The notes beneath the pieces are model-generated. The model made no database searches and had not been told where the DNA came from. It saw only the letters and a program-made list of their open reading frames with translations. Source: Ruminococcus sp. (lineage in GTDB: Bacteria > Bacillota > Clostridia > Oscillospirales > Acutalibacteraceae). Taken from it: a stretch of DNA of 64,000 bases. How positions within the stretch are numbered: the first letter of the stretch is position 1; every line of letters begins with the position of its first letter. Position numbers and translations under genes: made by a program. Positions 7,511 to 16,922 of the stretch are shown here, in pieces. The stretch covers positions 1 to 64,000 of the forward strand of contig JALELS010000009.1 of the NCBI GenBank assembly GCA_022768065.1. Direction: 5' to 3'.

Positions 7511-9801
7511 TGAAGTTTTCACATGATTTTAAGCTGTCCGAGCACAGCGGCAGCAGCAGAGTATACGCTTGCGGTGATATTACGGCGCGAATCGACTTCT
7601 TGAGCGGCAGTATGATGCGCGTTGCCTTATTTCGAGATGGCTGTAAAATGTTGCCCACATTTACCGTAGATCCGCAAAACGAATTTCTCACGGAGGGCAG
7701 GGATAAGCTGAGCCTTGACGGATTTCCGCTGTTTACTCCGAAAGTAGATGAAACAGCAGAGGGCGAGCGCTTTTCTTTGGGAACTGTCGAAGCAGAGCTT
7801 GATACTCATAATTTTGTGCTGAGTTATAAAAAGGACGGCAAGCTTCTTTTTGCCGACAGAGCGCCGCTTGCCTATAATTTCCAAAATGAATTCGGCAACG
7901 GAACTTATCATTATATAACGCGCGAAAAGGGCGAAAAAATATACGGCCTCGGCGATAAGGGCGGAAGCGTCAATAAAGCGGGGCGTACATTTCGCATAGA
8001 GACGAGCGACAGTATGGGTTATGACGCGGAAACGTCGGACCCGCTTTATAAGCACGTGCCGTTTTATATGTGTGAAAATTCCGTCGGTTGCTACGGTATC
8101 TATTATGATACGTCCGACAGCTCCGTTATGGATCTCGGCAGAGAAATAAATAATTATTATCCTGCCTTTAAGTTCTTTAAAAGTGACGACGATTCGCTCG
8201 TTTACTACGTATTTTTCGGCTCAAAGCTTGAAATTTTACGGCAGTATTGCTCCGTCTGCGGAAAGCAGACCTTACCTCCGAAATGGAGCTTTGATTACTG
8301 TGCCAGCACCATGGCTTATACCGACGCTCCGAATTCCGAAGAAAAAATGTACGAATTCCTTAAAAAGCTTGAAACCTTAAATATGGGCTGCGGCGGATTT
8401 TATCTGTCATCGGGGTATACCTCCGTCGGCAATCTGCGGTGCGTTTTTAATTGGAATTATGATAAATTCCCAGATCCTGCCAAGTTTATTGAGCGTTTTA
8501 ACGGCGAGAAAATTCACTTGATACCAAATATCAAGCCTGCATTTTTGACGTCGCACCCTATGTATGATGAAATAGCCGAAAAAGGACTTTTTGTAAAGAA
8601 CGACGACGGCACACCGTTTGTAACCGAGTTTTGGGACGGTATGGGCAGTTATATTGATTTTACTCTGCCCGAGGGCTTTAAGTTTTGGCACGACAATGTT
8701 ACTGAAAAGCTCCTTGACTTCGGAATAGATGCCACTTGGAACGATAATAACGAATTTGATATAAAAGATACCGACGCTGTGGCAAACGGCTTTAAAGACG
8801 GTAGCGTAAAGGCGAGCAGAATAAGACCGATACTCACATATCTAATGGTCGCCTCCTCGTACTCGGCGCAAACAGAAAAATATCCGGGCAAAAGGCCGTT
8901 TTTATCGACCCGAAGCGGCAGCAGCGCCGTACGTCGTCTCGCAACCACATGGTCGGGAGACAATTTTACATCGTTTAACGACCTTCGCTATTGCCATTAC
9001 ATAGGGATGACAATGTCTCTTTCGGGATTTTTCTTCTACGGGCATGACCTCGGCGGATTTTCGGGAGATATGCCGTCACGGGAGCTGCTTTTAAGATGGA
9101 TGCAGCACGGCATTTTTGAGCCGAGATTTACAATACATTCGTGGAATTCGGACGGCTCCGCCACTATGCCGTGGAGCTATCCCGATGCCGTACCTGCCGC
9201 CCGAAAGATAATGGCGGAAAGGAAAAAACTCATTCCTTATCTTTATAACTCAGCCTTTTTGTCGGCGGAAAACGATGTGCCCATGACATCTCCGCTGTTC
9301 CTCTACTATGATGACAAAGAGATAGACTGCGACAGCGCTTCGTTCCTCGTAGGCAGGGATATTCTCGCTGCGTGTATTCTTGACGAGGGAGTGAACGATA
9401 CCGAGGTTTATCTTCCCAAAAACGAAATTTGGTATTTAAACGATAGAGTATACGACGGCGGCACGTCCGTAACGCTGAATATTCCGCCCGACGGCGAGGT
9501 TCCGTATTTTGTACGCGGCGGAAGTGTTATAGCCTATGATGAGGCTTTGTACGGCTATAAGTCTGCGGAAAAATTAAGGTTTACCGTGTATCCGTTAAGG
9601 AGCGGCAGCTTTAAATCCGAATTCTTTACCGATGACGGCGAAAGCTTTGCGTATAAAACCGGCGACTGTGTTCATTTGCGCTTCACCGTGGATTGTGACA
9701 GTGAGTATGTCAAAGTTCATATCGAGAATATCGGTAAGAAGACAATTACACCCGATATTGTGCTCTGCGGCGCCGACGACAGAATACTGACGGTAGAATA
9801 A
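7510..9801 (+). CDS. Glycoside hydrolase family 31 (alpha-glucosidase/alpha-xylosidase type)
   Basis: 763 aa GH31 enzyme. The N-terminal beta domain is followed by a catalytic barrel with nucleophile motif DATWNDNNEF (Asp412), acid/base motif TTWSGDNFTSF (Asp484), and GHDLGGFSGDMPSRELLLRW plus EPRFTIHSWN typical of the family. The C-terminal beta domain carries PYFVRGGSV. No signal peptide, so it acts on imported oligosaccharides. The ORF track starts at 7291, but that stretch is the preceding esterase read in another frame; ATG 7510 overlaps the esterase stop. Exact specificity (glucose or xylose) cannot be set from the motifs. A GPH symporter is convergent on the right. Confidence 0.92.
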   Translation: MKFSHDFKLSEHSGSSRVYACGDITARIDFLSGSMMRVALFRDGCKMLPTFTVDPQNEFLTEGRDKLSLDGFPLFTPKVDETAEGERFSLGTVEAELDTHNFVLSYKKDGKLLFADRAPLAYNFQNEFGNGTYHYITREKGEKIYGLGDKGGSVNKAGRTFRIETSDSMGYDAETSDPLYKHVPFYMCENSVGCYGIYYDTSDSSVMDLGREINNYYPAFKFFKSDDDSLVYYVFFGSKLEILRQYCSVCGKQTLPPKWSFDYCASTMAYTDAPNSEEKMYEFLKKLETLNMGCGGFYLSSGYTSVGNLRCVFNWNYDKFPDPAKFIERFNGEKIHLIPNIKPAFLTSHPMYDEIAEKGLFVKNDDGTPFVTEFWDGMGSYIDFTLPEGFKFWHDNVTEKLLDFGIDATWNDNNEFDIKDTDAVANGFKDGSVKASRIRPILTYLMVASSYSAQTEKYPGKRPFLSTRSGSSAVRRLATTWSGDNFTSFNDLRYCHYIGMTMSLSGFFFYGHDLGGFSGDMPSRELLLRWMQHGIFEPRFTIHSWNSDGSATMPWSYPDAVPAARKIMAERKKLIPYLYNSAFLSAENDVPMTSPLFLYYDDKEIDCDSASFLVGRDILAACILDEGVNDTEVYLPKNEIWYLNDRVYDGGTSVTLNIPPDGEVPYFVRGGSVIAYDEALYGYKSAEKLRFTVYPLRSGSFKSEFFTDDGESFAYKTGDCVHLRFTVDCDSEYVKVHIENIGKKTITPDIVLCGADDRILTVE

Positions 9802-9821
9802 TACAATGTGAATTACAAAAA

Positions 9822-9862
9822 AGAGCCTCGGATATGCTTGTTTTCAGCGTATCCGAGGCTCT
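9822..9862. terminator. Bidirectional terminator between GH31 and GPH symporter
   Basis: AGAGCCTCGGATA/TATCCGAGGCTCT, a 13-base perfect stem with A-rich left flank and T-rich right flank, between convergent genes. Confidence 0.9.
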
Positions 9863-9888
9863 GTTATTATAAAAGTCTTATTTTGATT

Positions 9889-11322
9889 TTACTTTGTTTC
9901 GGCTTCTGCTTTTTCTCTTCTTTCAAGCAAAACCTTATGGAGCTCTTCAAGCTGCTCCTTTGAAAGCTTATAGCCGAATGTCAATACCACAAACATAAGG
10001 GCAAGCAGTATTGCAGGAACTATTGTCGCTATATCATAGAGTCTTGTCAGAACTTCGGGTGACTGAACGGCGAGCTTGCCGTCATATCCGATAGCTCCGA
10101 GAACACCTGCCGCGCCGGCGCCGGCTACTGTTTGACCGAGCTTGCGTGCAAATGAATAAAAACTGTAAGATGTGCCCTCTTCCCGTCTGCCCGATATATA
10201 TTCGTGATAGTCCGTGACATCCGTAACAAGCGCCCATATTTCCATAATGAGGAATGTCTGACCTGCTCCCGAGAAGAACGAGAGAACAAGGAATACATAC
10301 GGATTGCTCACAGCCGGAGTAAATCTTATAAGGAACATTACTATGTTTACAATAAGAGCAAAGAGTATTCCGGCGGAGCATATCTCCTTTTTGCCGAATT
10401 TCCTTATGAGCTTGCCCATAAAAGGCAAAAGCAGTACCATCGGCAAATATGTGCATACCGTAACAAGTGCATAAAGACCCGGCTTTTCATAGAAGTTCTT
10501 AAAGAGATAGTTGTAAACGGTCTGTGTGTACATCTGGAAGCAGATAAGAAGCATTGACACTATGCAAAGTGCGATAAACGGCTTGTTCTTTAAAAGAGCG
10601 CGCATCGCTTTGCCGAGATTGTAATCCTTTTGATTCTGTGTGGGCGGTAAGGTTATTCTTTCCTTAGTCAGCTTAAAATGCAAGAAGAAAATTATTACGG
10701 TGAGAACGGAGAGAACAGCTACCGACAGCGAGAGCTTTGTGCCGTCGAGTACCTTTGCGGTTGTTCCGTTTTCTGCGGTTACGGTAGTGTAAACGAGGAG
10801 CGGCAAAAGGATAGAGGCGGGGAGCCCGCCTATGCCTGCGCCTATGCTTCGCCACATCGAAAGAGACGAACGCTCTATTTCGTCGTCCGTTATTACCGAG
10901 GCGAGCGAGCCGTAGGGAATATTTACGCCGGTGTACATCATACCGTAAAATATGTAAGTGATATATGCGTAAATAAGATACTGGTTGTCGCTGAGACCCG
11001 GAATTTTAAAGAACATAAAGAAAGCGCCTACCGCAAGCGGCAGAGATGCCCAAAGTATGTACGGTCTGAATCTTCCGTATTTGGTGGGCTTTCTTGAGTC
11101 GATAAAAGAACCCCACATAGGGTCGTTTACGGCGTCCCAAATTCTCGCTACTATCATTAGCACGGTAATGCGAGCCGCGGATATGCCGAGAACGTCCGTG
11201 TAAAACATATTCAAAAAGGCAGAGACAAGACCGAATGTCAGCAGTCCGCCCATATCGCCCATGGCATAGCCTATTTTGTCTTTAAAGGTTATACCGTGCA
11301 TTGACTCTTCCGATTTACTCAT
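9889..11322 (-). CDS. GPH-family sugar:cation symporter (MFS)
   Basis: 477 aa, twelve membrane helices, glycoside-pentoside-hexuronide (GPH) cation symporter family. N-terminal signature KIGYAMGDMGGLLTFGLVSAFLNMFYTDVLGI and the conserved loop VNDPMWGSFIDSRKPTKYGRFRPYILW are diagnostic. Start ATG 11322 has a GGGAGGAAATTT site. It is convergent with the esterase-GH31 pair and probably imports their substrate, or a similar alpha-linked oligosaccharide, with Na+ or H+. Its upstream region (11323-11882) carries two TGTAAA/TTTACA dyads that may bind a sugar-responsive regulator. No regulator gene is adjacent. Confidence 0.9.
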   Translation of the reverse strand: MSKSEESMHGITFKDKIGYAMGDMGGLLTFGLVSAFLNMFYTDVLGISAARITVLMIVARIWDAVNDPMWGSFIDSRKPTKYGRFRPYILWASLPLAVGAFFMFFKIPGLSDNQYLIYAYITYIFYGMMYTGVNIPYGSLASVITDDEIERSSLSMWRSIGAGIGGLPASILLPLLVYTTVTAENGTTAKVLDGTKLSLSVAVLSVLTVIIFFLHFKLTKERITLPPTQNQKDYNLGKAMRALLKNKPFIALCIVSMLLICFQMYTQTVYNYLFKNFYEKPGLYALVTVCTYLPMVLLLPFMGKLIRKFGKKEICSAGILFALIVNIVMFLIRFTPAVSNPYVFLVLSFFSGAGQTFLIMEIWALVTDVTDYHEYISGRREEGTSYSFYSFARKLGQTVAGAGAAGVLGAIGYDGKLAVQSPEVLTRLYDIATIVPAILLALMFVVLTFGYKLSKEQLEELHKVLLERREKAEAETK

Positions 11323-11414
11323 AAATTTCCTCCCGTCCGAAAAAGAACTTAATCTTTATTCCCCTTTAATTATTGCTTTTAATTCACCGAGTGCCCGACA
11401 ACACAAGCAAAATT

Positions 11415-11568
11415 GTGTAAAGTATATTACATTTACACTACTGTTTTTCTTATTGACCGAGCAGATAAAAAATCGGCAAAAACCGCTGTGCTGCGTTATC
11501 AAGTGATACTGTACGGCGTTTTTTGAAAAATCACGAAAAACAGCACGTGTAAAGATTATAACTTTACA
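11415..11568. promoter_or_regulatory. Two TGTAAA-type dyads in a 560-base divergent intergenic region
   Basis: The gap between the GPH gene and the small ORF at 11883 is AT-rich and has no gene. It holds GTGTAAA-N10-TTTACAC (11415-11438) and TGTAAAG-N7-CTTTACA (11548-11568), both perfect 7-base inverted repeats with the same TGTAAA half-site. They look like operator sites; the regulator is unknown. Confidence 0.45.
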
Positions 11569-11882
11569 GGTTTTAAAACATAGGCTTTAAGATGTCAAAA
11601 TGCCACAGTAAAGCGGTAAACAATATATTGGAATTATAATACAAAAATAGGCAGGTGTCAATTATAAAAATTGAATATTATAACTAAATTCAAAGCCCGA
11701 AAATAAAATCAAAGGAGACTTCGGTTCCCGTATTTTTACCGCTGTATTGTGCGAAAAAGTTAAAATGGAGCTTTTTTAATTTTTTCTTAATAATTTCGGC
11801 TTCTGTTTGTAATTTTGCGGTGATATATATTGTATCGTAACGAAGGATATATAACCTTGTTTGATTGTAAGGAGAATTTCAA

Positions 11883-12110
11883 ATGAATATACAGTATGAT
11901 TTTAAACCTGCCGTTTCGGATATGCGAAAAGAGAAAATTAAGAGCCGCCTTTTCGGACTTTTTATAACTCTGTTTATTGTATCCGCTCTGTTTATAAAAA
12001 TGTTTGTCTATATTCCGGTGCTGAATGAGCATCCGACATTGGGCGAGAGCCAAAAGGATACCTCTCACGTTATGGCGGCTGACAATATTCCGCAGAATAT
12101 TATGCCGTAA
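11883..12110 (+). CDS. Hypothetical small single-pass membrane protein
   Basis: 75 aa, not recognised. About 24 polar N-terminal residues, one transmembrane helix (LFGLFITLFIVSALFIKMFVYI, about 23-44), and about 30 extracytoplasmic residues. A strong AAGGAG site lies nine bases before the ATG, and a clear terminator follows at 12139-12175, so this is a standalone transcription unit. The good ribosome site and terminator make it more than a chance ORF. Confidence 0.65.
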   Translation: MNIQYDFKPAVSDMRKEKIKSRLFGLFITLFIVSALFIKMFVYIPVLNEHPTLGESQKDTSHVMAADNIPQNIMP

Positions 12111-12138
12111 AGCCGTACACACGAAAATATAAGTTTTT

Positions 12139-12175
12139 GCGACTGCCGTGCCGAGTGCACAGCGGTCGCTTTTTC
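12139..12175 (+). terminator. Terminator after the small membrane protein gene
   Basis: GCGACTGCCG... pairing with ...AGCGGTCGC, then TTTTTC. A second small hairpin with AACGTGACGG/CCGTCGTT lies at 12220-12243, before the next promoter. Confidence 0.8.
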
Positions 12176-12293
12176 TTATACATTATATATAGCATTTGCG
12201 TTGTGCAATCGCACTAAAAAAACGTGACGGAAACCGTCGTTTTGTACTAATATACAAAAGTTGTAGGAAGTGACAAAAAAATCGGCTCAACTA

Positions 12294-12322
12294 TTGACAA
12301 AACGACAATACGGTTATAAGAT
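12294..12322 (+). promoter_or_regulatory. Promoter of the YczE-like gene
   Basis: TTGACA (12294-12299), 17 bases, TAAGAT (12317-12322), start near 12329. It lies downstream of the ORF track's GTG at 12270, which excludes that start and supports ATG 12378. Confidence 0.7.
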
Positions 12323-12377
12323 ATGTACAAATAAAGAAAGCAATACTTGTGCAATAGATACAAAGCGAGGACCCAAA

Positions 12378-13115
12378 ATGGCAGAAATCATCAAATCAAT
12401 GAATTTAGTAAGCGTATTTAAACAGGAAAAAGGCGCTAAACGCTTTTTTATGATGATATTCAGTATACTCCTTATGGGCTTCGGCATTTCGCTTTTCTCT
12501 TATTCCGATATGGGCGTTGACCCGTTCACATCAATGAATATGGCAATAAGCGGCAAAATCGGTATCAGCTTCGGTTTTTATCAGATGTGCATTAACTGCG
12601 TTATTCTTATTGCGATTGCTTTTCTCGGCAGACGTCTTATCGGCGTAGGTACCGTAGTCAATATGGTCGGCGTCGGTTATATCTGCGAATTTTTCACTTC
12701 GCTTTACAATATGTATCTGCCTGCCGAAAAGAACTTTGCCGTACGCTTAGTCTTAATGCTCCTCGGCGTAATTTTCCTCTCTCTTGCGGCTTCGATGTAC
12801 TTTACTTCGGATCTCGGAGTTGCTCCCTATGACGCCACGGGCTTTGTCCTTGATGACAGGACTAAGATTAAATATAAATGGTGCAGAGTCATAACAGACC
12901 TTATCTGCACAGCTGTCGGATTTGCTTTCGGCGGTCCGGTAGGCATCGGCACGGTAGTTACCGCCTTTATGATGGGTCCGGTAGTTACATTCTTCAATAA
13001 GCATGTGTCGGAAAAACTGCTTGCCGCAAAATTGCCGAGACTTGTCGTTCATGTCTATGACCTTCGCCGTTTCGGCGGTGGGGTAATATCCTCAAACGGC
13101 AAATTCGCAGCGTAA
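12378..13115 (+). CDS. YczE/YyaS/YitT-family integral membrane protein
   Basis: 245 aa with about five membrane helices, related to the YczE/YitT group of membrane proteins whose transported substrate is unknown. Repeated halves share GIxLFSYSDMGVDPFTSMN and a later MYFTSDLGVAPYDA, the internal duplication with the DLG(V)xP motif typical of this family. Start ATG 12378 has GCGAGG upstream and follows the promoter at 12294-12322; the GTG at 12270 is excluded. The last 25 residues (about LRRFGGGVISSNGKFAA) are polar and cytosolic. Monocistronic, ended by the terminator at 13213. Confidence 0.8.
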   Translation: MAEIIKSMNLVSVFKQEKGAKRFFMMIFSILLMGFGISLFSYSDMGVDPFTSMNMAISGKIGISFGFYQMCINCVILIAIAFLGRRLIGVGTVVNMVGVGYICEFFTSLYNMYLPAEKNFAVRLVLMLLGVIFLSLAASMYFTSDLGVAPYDATGFVLDDRTKIKYKWCRVITDLICTAVGFAFGGPVGIGTVVTAFMMGPVVTFFNKHVSEKLLAAKLPRLVVHVYDLRRFGGGVISSNGKFAA

Positions 13116-13212
13116 ATCGGCTTATTCCATTTCCTCTCTTTTTATACACTTTTCTACGGCAGATTGTCTGCCACGGCTGCTTTTTGTTCTCCACACTTAA
13201 AGCAGTAAAAAA

Positions 13213-13237
13213 TGCCACCGTAAGGTGGTATTTTTTT
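13213..13237 (+). terminator. Terminator after the YczE-like gene
   Basis: TGCCACC-GTAA-GGTGGTA hairpin followed by seven Ts. Confidence 0.85.
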
Positions 13238-13261
13238 ATATGTTTTTAAATATGATGTGTA

Positions 13262-13290
13262 TTGACTTTAAATACGCTTCGGATTAGTAT
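13262..13290 (+). promoter_or_regulatory. Promoter of the darA-MATE unit
   Basis: TTGACT (13262-13267), 17 bases, TAGTAT (13285-13290), 46 bases before the darA start. Confidence 0.6.
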
Positions 13291-13336
13291 TAGTGTTGTT
13301 ATATAGGATTTTACGGTTTTTGAAAGGAAGATTTGC

Positions 13337-13672
13337 ATGAATGAAATGTGCGATAAGCTGATAATTGCCGTGCTGACAAACGACGACGCAACCGAGGCTG
13401 TACATCACCTTAACGAAAAAGGCTTTTATGCGACGACAATGAGTTCCGCCGGCGGTTTCTTGAAAAAAGGAAATGTGACTCTTATGGTGGGGCTTAACAG
13501 TCAGCGCCTTTCCGAGGCTGTCGATATTTTAAAGAGATACGGCAAGAGCCGTATGGACTCGTCTTTTCTGCCGACTACGGGGATTGTAGGGGCGGTTTCT
13601 TCTCCGGTGAAAGTGCAGTGCGGCGGACTTACCGCCTTTGTACTCGATGTGGATAAAACAGTAAAATTTTAA
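13337..13672 (+). CDS. darA: Cyclic di-AMP receptor, PII-like (DarA/PstA)
   Basis: 111 aa PII-like signal protein of the DarA/PstA family, a trimeric c-di-AMP sensor in Firmicutes; downstream partners are not established. Recognised by KLIIAVLTNDDATEAVHHLNEKGFYATTMSSAGGFLKKGN, which matches the family pattern of a ligand-contacting T-x-x-x-S-x-GGFL-x-x-GN, and by LMVGLNSQRLSEAVDILK. Start ATG 13337 has GAAAGGAAG upstream; a second Met at codon 4 is possible. The next gene, a MATE exporter with a premature amber codon, begins only 18 bases later, so both are probably one transcript, hinting at a link between c-di-AMP (osmolyte/cell-wall status) and export. Confidence 0.9.
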   Translation: MNEMCDKLIIAVLTNDDATEAVHHLNEKGFYATTMSSAGGFLKKGNVTLMVGLNSQRLSEAVDILKRYGKSRMDSSFLPTTGIVGAVSSPVKVQCGGLTAFVLDVDKTVKF

Positions 13673-13690
13673 GATTAAAGAGGAAGTTTT

Positions 13691-15046
13691 GTGTCAAAGA
13701 CGAAAAAAATCATACAGGATTAGGATTTTTTCGGAAAAGAAAAAATAAGTAAAATACTTTTAAAAATAGCTCCGCCGGTTATGCTCGCACAGCTCATACA
13801 GGCGCTTTATAATATTGTTGACAGCTTTTTTGTGGGACGTTATTCGGATGACGCGCTTACGGCTGTTACGGTAATTTATCCGATGCAGCTTATAATAATA
13901 GCCCTCGCTGTCGGTACGGGTGTCGGAGTAAATACCTATATGGCGCGAAAGTATGCACAGGGGAATACCGTAAAAGCGGATGAGGCAGCGGGTACCGGTA
14001 CGGTGCTTGCCGTAATCTCTTGGGCGCTGTTCGCCGTGTTTGCCGTTCTTGTGATGCGGCCGTATGTCAAAACTTCGGCGACGGAACCGGGCGCTGTGGC
14101 AGACGCCGTTTCATACGGCAGAATTGTGTGCATAGGCAGTCTCGGAACATTTTTGGAGGGCAATTGGACCAAGGTTCATCAGTCACGCGGAAATATGCGT
14201 TTGCCGATGGCGGCGCAGATACTCGGCGCGCTTACAAACTGTATTCTTGACCCGATTCTTATCTTCGGTGCGGGTCCCATAAAAGCTATGGGCGTTTCGG
14301 GCGCGGCTTATGCCACGGTTGCCGGGCAGGTTTTGGCTGCCGTTATAACCGGTGTAAAAGGATACAGAAAACCGCCGAAATTAAAGCGTATGCTCTATTA
14401 TGCCGGGCGTATTTATCACTACGGCTATTCTTCCATAATAATGCAGCTTTTGTATACCGTATACATACTTTTACTCAATATCATATTATCGGGATTTTCC
14501 GATGCGGCGGTTACGGTGCTCGGGCTTTATTACAAAACGCAGAGCTTTTTCTTTATTCCTCTTTTCGGGCTTCAGACCTGTGTTGTGCCTGTGCTGAACT
14601 TTAACTGCGCACGCAAAAATTACGCGCGGTGCCGAGAAACCATGAAGGATTCAATCCTTATATCCGTTTTGTTTATGCTGCTCGGAATATGCTGTTTCGT
14701 ATTTTTGCCGACACAGATGATGCACTTGTTTTCAAAGTCTGAGCTCGTTCTCGAAATAGGTCGCACAGCTTTTCCGATAATAGGCAGCAGTTTTATAATG
14801 GCTGTATTCTCGCTGATGATGCCGGTGTTTTTCCAGGCGATAGGAAACGGATTTTTAAGCTTGCTGTTGTCTTTGATAAGACAGATTTTCTGCCTTGTTC
14901 CCGTGTTTTGGCTTCTCTCGAAAATAGGTCTTAATTACGCCTGGATTGCATTCCCCGTGGCGGAGACGGTTTCGGGGGCAATCGGCATAGTGCTTTACAG
15001 GCGGCAGATATCCAAATGGAAAAAGGAAGAAGCCGGGCTGTCTTAA
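13691..15046 (+). pseudogene. MATE-family exporter with in-frame amber codon 11
   Basis: MATE antiporter, second of three in the window. The natural start is GTG 13691, with AGAGGAAG six bases upstream. It reads VSKTKKIIQD, then TAG (13721-13723), then in the same frame DFFGKEKISKILLKIAPPVMLAQLIQALYNIVDSFFVG. That is the expected MATE N-terminus, so the stop interrupts a normal gene. The first ATG after the stop (13781) would remove the start of helix 1. No ATG, GTG or TTG lies in between. The rest (421 aa) is intact with both MATE halves. It may be a recent nonsense mutation, read through at low level, or a sequence error. TAG ends other genes here (31034, 47978), so recoding is unlikely. 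Confidence 0.75.
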
Positions 15047-15128
15047 CGGCGTTTTCTTGACAAATGATATGTAATTTTGTTATCATATTAAAACGGTATT
15101 TTTGTTATTTGGTTTTGGAGGATAAAAG

Positions 15129-16847
15129 ATGTTGACCGATAACTTATGTATGGGTTGTATGAGAGAACTTGGGGAAGAAAAGGTTTGTCCCCATTGCGGT
15201 TTACATGCGGATTTTGTTCAGGAATCTCCGCTTCTGCCGCTTAGAACGGTTATCAACGACAGATATATTATAGGTAAAGCCATATCATCGGGCGGCGACG
15301 GCGTAACATATATCGCCTGGGACCGCGAGCGAAACGTTGCGGTAGCCGTAAGGGAGTTCCTTCCGCTTGAGCATATAACTCGCGAATTCGGCGAAAGGGC
15401 TATAACCGTCAAAAAAGACAGCTCTCTTGTGGTTCACGACGGTATTATGGCATTTTTGGAGCTTTGGCGCAAAATTGCAAGACTTCGCGACCTCTCCGCA
15501 TTAAAGCCCGTCATTGACATAGTTACCGAAAATAATACTGCGTACTCTGTTTCCGAATACATAGAGAGCATAACGCTGCGCGACTTCCTTTTGAAGAGCC
15601 GCACGGGCTATCTCGGCTGGGATCAGGCAAAGACGCTTCTTATGCCCGTGCTTTCAACTCTTGCCACAATGCACGAGGCAGGTATTTATCACCTCGGCAT
15701 TTCGCCCAATACGCTTCTTTTGGGACGTGACGGTAAGCTCAGACTCACGGGATTTATGATATCCGATGCGCGACTTACAAATACCGATTACAACGCCGAA
15801 CTTATAAAGGGCTACGTTCCGTATGAGCAGTATGACCCGAACGGCAAAGTAGGCGCATGGTCCGATGTATATGCTTTTACGGCGGTAGTTTACAGAACCC
15901 TTATAGGCAGTACCCCCGACGATTCGAGCGAACGTGTGGTAAACGATAAGCTTCTTATTCCGGCAAAATTCGCCGAGGTTTTACCTGCGTACCTTGTCAG
16001 CGCCATACACAACGGACTTCAACTTCAGCCCGAGGACAGAATCAGAACCATAGATGATCTGCGCGAGCAGCTTTCGGGAAGTCCGAGCACAATGGCGACA
16101 AATAAAATAAAATATGAAGCTCCCATAGAGGATGCTCCCAAAAAGCAGGAGCAGCCCGTTACTACCGAGGACGAAGAGGCCGAGCGTAAACGCCGTGAAA
16201 AACTTCGCCGCGAGCAGGAGCGCAAACAGGAGCAGACCAAAACCCTGTTTATAACCTTCGGCATTTGCGTTGCCATAGGGCTTGTGGTTCTCGGCGGTTG
16301 GCTTTTTGCAACTCACGAAAAGGCTCAGAAAGATAATACGACTCCTACGGAGGATGTTTCTCTTGTCTCCGTTCCCAATTTTGCGGGGCAGAGCTATACG
16401 AGAATTTCAACCGACGAGGTTCAAAATCAGCGCTTTAAAATCACCGCAAAATACGAATATAACAATAAGGTAGACGTAGGATATATCATTTCCCAGAGCA
16501 TAGAAGAGGGTCAGCAGGTACCCTACGGCACCGAGCTTGTGCTGACTGTCAGCAAGGGAACGGAATACATAGATATACCCGATGTTTCCGGCAAGGACTA
16601 CACCGACGCGGAAAAAACTCTTACCGATGCGGGCTTTGTTGTCAAAAAGGTTGAAAAATCAAACGACGGTACACATCAGGCAGGCAAGGTAATAGCCTCC
16701 ACTCCGAGTGCGGGCACATCTGCGGAACGCGGCAGCGAAGTGTATCTTCAGGTTTGGGGTGCGGCTCCGACAACAACTTCGGCGTCCACTACAAAGTCAT
16801 CAAGCAATTTCGGCATAGATATTCCGAGAATAAGCGATTTGTTCTGA
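15129..16847 (+). CDS. Zinc-ribbon, PASTA-domain membrane pseudokinase
   Basis: 572 aa. N-terminal zinc ribbon (C7, C10, C20, C23), protein-kinase-like domain (about 46-330), charged linker, one membrane helix (about 374-396) and two PASTA domains outside (about 414-546). The fold follows Ser/Thr kinases of the PknB type, but every catalytic residue is changed: the VAVK lysine is R75, the HRD-x-x-x-x-N loop reads HLGISPNT (D to G190, N to T195), and DFG reads GFM (D to G208). The glycine loop (SSGGDGVTY) remains. It should bind muropeptide or lipid II through PASTA and act as a scaffold or allosteric partner rather than phosphorylate. Promoter-like TTGACA (15057) with TATCAT (15081). Monocistronic, with a strong terminator behind. 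Confidence 0.85.
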   Translation: MLTDNLCMGCMRELGEEKVCPHCGLHADFVQESPLLPLRTVINDRYIIGKAISSGGDGVTYIAWDRERNVAVAVREFLPLEHITREFGERAITVKKDSSLVVHDGIMAFLELWRKIARLRDLSALKPVIDIVTENNTAYSVSEYIESITLRDFLLKSRTGYLGWDQAKTLLMPVLSTLATMHEAGIYHLGISPNTLLLGRDGKLRLTGFMISDARLTNTDYNAELIKGYVPYEQYDPNGKVGAWSDVYAFTAVVYRTLIGSTPDDSSERVVNDKLLIPAKFAEVLPAYLVSAIHNGLQLQPEDRIRTIDDLREQLSGSPSTMATNKIKYEAPIEDAPKKQEQPVTTEDEEAERKRREKLRREQERKQEQTKTLFITFGICVAIGLVVLGGWLFATHEKAQKDNTTPTEDVSLVSVPNFAGQSYTRISTDEVQNQRFKITAKYEYNNKVDVGYIISQSIEEGQQVPYGTELVLTVSKGTEYIDIPDVSGKDYTDAEKTLTDAGFVVKKVEKSNDGTHQAGKVIASTPSAGTSAERGSEVYLQVWGAAPTTTSASTTKSSSNFGIDIPRISDLF

Positions 16848-16861
16848 TATAAAAACATATA

Positions 16862-16896
16862 AAAATCGGCTGTAAAAAATTTACAGCCGATTTTTT
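16862..16896. terminator. Bidirectional terminator between the pseudokinase gene and nanA
   Basis: AAAATCGGCTGTAAA-AAA-TTTACAGCCGATTTT, perfect stem between convergent genes. Confidence 0.9.
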
Positions 16897-16922
16897 ATGC
16901 TCCAAAAGCGTGATTATTAAAA

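Noticed and set aside
13721-13723. Recoded TAG (pyrrolysine or amber suppression)
   Set aside because: TAG ends other genes normally (31034, 47978), and no pyl genes are in the window; a mutation is simpler.
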